Assembly: GCA_022578965.1 (NCBI GenBank)
Contig: MU400620.1
Span: forward strand, 1 to 64,000
DNA: 64,000 nucleotides
Direction: 5' to 3'
From: Xylaria sp. FL1777
Lineage: Eukaryota > Ascomycota > Sordariomycetes > Xylariales > Xylariaceae
Under the pieces are notes generated by a model. The model was not told where the DNA came from, searched no databases, and was given only the letters and a program-made list of their open reading frames with translations. Each line of letters begins with the position of its first letter. Position 1 is the stretch's first letter. Shown here piece by piece: positions 62,662 to 64,000 of the stretch. The translations under genes and the position numbers were made by a program.

Positions 62662-62677
62662 TTTTTATTATAAATAT

Positions 62678-64000
62678 AAAGCGTATTCTTTTTTTTTTAG
62701 TTAAATTTAATACATAAAACAAAAAAAAAACCTTAAAAAAGCAACAAAAAATAATTAAATATAAAATATATTATAGCTTAAAAGCTTTTAGGTAAAAAAA
62801 AAGTAAAAAAAAGTTTAATTTATTACTATAGCTAAAAAAAAGTTAGCTTTGCTTTATTATTTAAATATATAGTTAAAAAAAAAAAAAAAAAAACAATTAA
62901 GCTTATAAAATAGCTTATAGCATATAGTTTTTTTAAAAAAAAAAGCTTTTAAATAAAAATAGCGTATATATATAAAAATGCGTTAAAAAATAAGTGTGTA
63001 TATATAGTTATAATTTATAACTATATTTTTTGCTAGTATTAATAAAAAAATGCAGCGCAAATAAAAAGCAAAACGTATGCTTGCTATAAGCGCTGCTAAT
63101 TATATATAAATTAAAAAAAAAGCTACATTTTCTTGTTATAATTTTTAGTTAATTAAATAGTAAAACGATTTAAAGTTAGCGCTATAGTATAATATTAAGA
63201 TTTTTTTTATGCAAAAAAAAAGCAAAAGTATAAAAGTAATAGTTATTTTGTAAACTTTTTTGCTTTAAAATTTATTATTAAAGCATACATATTTTGTAGT
63301 TTTAGTGCATTAAAAAAACATAGAAAACAAAATAGTAAAAAAAAAATAGCAAAAAAATATACACTAAAAAAGAAAAAAAAAAAAATAAACGAAAATAAAA
63401 TAAAATAAAAAAACAAAGCATAACTATGCTATAACTATAATAAGTTTAAAAGCAAAAAGAAAAAAAAAGCTAAAAATGTTTTATTATTTATGTATATAAG
63501 TTATTAAAAGTGCTACATGCACTAAAAATTACATGCTTACTTAAATATGCTAATAAATTTATTATTATAAATAGTACAAAAAAGTAATTGTTTTTTTTTT
63601 TAAAAATAAATATAGATTAACTTTTTGTACTTATGCTTGCTTTTATAAAAAATTTTGTAAGCGTAAAAGAACTACAAAAAAAGTTTTTATTGTTGCGTTT
63701 TATATGTTATAGTTTTATTTAGAAGCTTTTTTTATACTTTAGTTATATTTAGAAAAACATTTTATAGCAGTATTTTACGCAAAAAGTTTTTTTAATATAA
63801 TTAAATTTTTACTTTTTTTTTATTTTATATCTTTTTTATTTTATATTTTTTTTATTTTATATATTTTTTTTATTTTATACATTTTTTTTATTTTACATTT
63901 TTTCTATTTATTATTTTTTCTATTGATTTATTTACTTATTATATTTTTTATTTCTTTTTATTTTTAGGTATTTTGATTTTTTATTTTTTTTCTTTTTTAT
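62678..64000 (+). repeat. R5: start of the next array unit, cut by the window end
   Basis: Begins AAAGCGTATT and is collinear with 33,790-35,112 (R3) and 47,129 onward (R4), including the T-rich tract from 63,804 to the end. The array therefore continues beyond the window. Confidence 0.92.

Larger units (their letters stand above)
47129..62677 (+). repeat. R4: complete copy of the array unit, interrupted by a 2.2-kb insertion
   Basis: Collinear with R3 over its whole length; 15,549 bp including an insertion that adds 2,212 bp (element plus one target copy), leaving 13,337 bp. Differences from R3 are mostly transitions, scattered in both directions (each copy keeps some bases the other lost). 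No intact gene is present. Confidence 0.92.

Noticed and set aside
1..64000. Mitochondrial or AT-rich protist (Plasmodium-like) origin
   Set aside because: A fungal-type Ty3/gypsy pol, transition-only differences between repeats and Asp-to-Asn/Gln-to-stop decay fit a RIP-affected ascomycete nuclear genome better; no genes or tRNAs of an organelle are visible.
1..64000. Telomere repeats or tRNA genes
   Set aside because: No TTAGGG-type runs were seen, and no sequence keeps the G/C-rich conserved arms of a tRNA.

Overview
The window is an extremely AT-rich stretch (about 17% G+C in a 240-base block I counted) with no intact gene. It looks like an AT-isochore of a filamentous ascomycete (Pezizomycotina), made of repeats eroded by a RIP-like process (repeat-induced point mutation). 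Three things support this. Aligned repeat copies differ almost only by C/T and G/A transitions. One retrotransposon polyprotein can be followed for about 2.4 kb in a single codon phase, broken only by stops that transitions explain. Its encoded family is a fungal Ty3/gypsy clade. The species cannot be told.

Layout. (1) 1-5,640: degraded flank with a Lys/Ala-rich frame remnant on the minus strand, a 39-bp minisatellite and two short palindromes. (2) 5,640-18,802 and 33,790-64,000: a head-to-tail tandem array of one large unit. Corresponding points lie at 33,790, 47,129 and 62,678, giving periods of 13,339 bp and, after subtracting a 2,212-bp insertion, 13,337 bp. I call the copies R1 (5,640-10,940, divergent and partial), R2 (10,941-18,802, partial), R3 (33,790-47,128, complete), R4 (47,129-62,677, complete but interrupted) and R5 (62,678 to the window end, start only). 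R1 and R2 also form a local 4.37-kb tandem duplication. (3) 18,803-33,785: a 14,983-bp Ty3/gypsy-like LTR retrotransposon in minus orientation, inserted between R2 and R3, with two 304-bp LTRs and a 4-bp target duplication. (4) 57,231-59,428: a 2.2-kb insertion in R4 with a 14-bp target duplication.

Each array unit carries several minisatellites (50, 66, about 95, about 155 and 131 bp, plus a 57-67 bp family), two adjacent large hairpins with the same tip sequence, a T-rich tract of TTTTATTTTATA-like repeats, and a hairpin with 34-bp arms just upstream of a Lys-rich frame remnant. I could not identify the protein-coding content of the unit.

The most unusual signal is the mutational context. 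In the block counted, 40 of 41 surviving C:G pairs have a purine 5' of the C (RpC). CpC and TpC are almost gone, while AGCT and GCTA motifs are everywhere. That is not the textbook CpA-only RIP signature. Nothing here is expected to make a functional protein.
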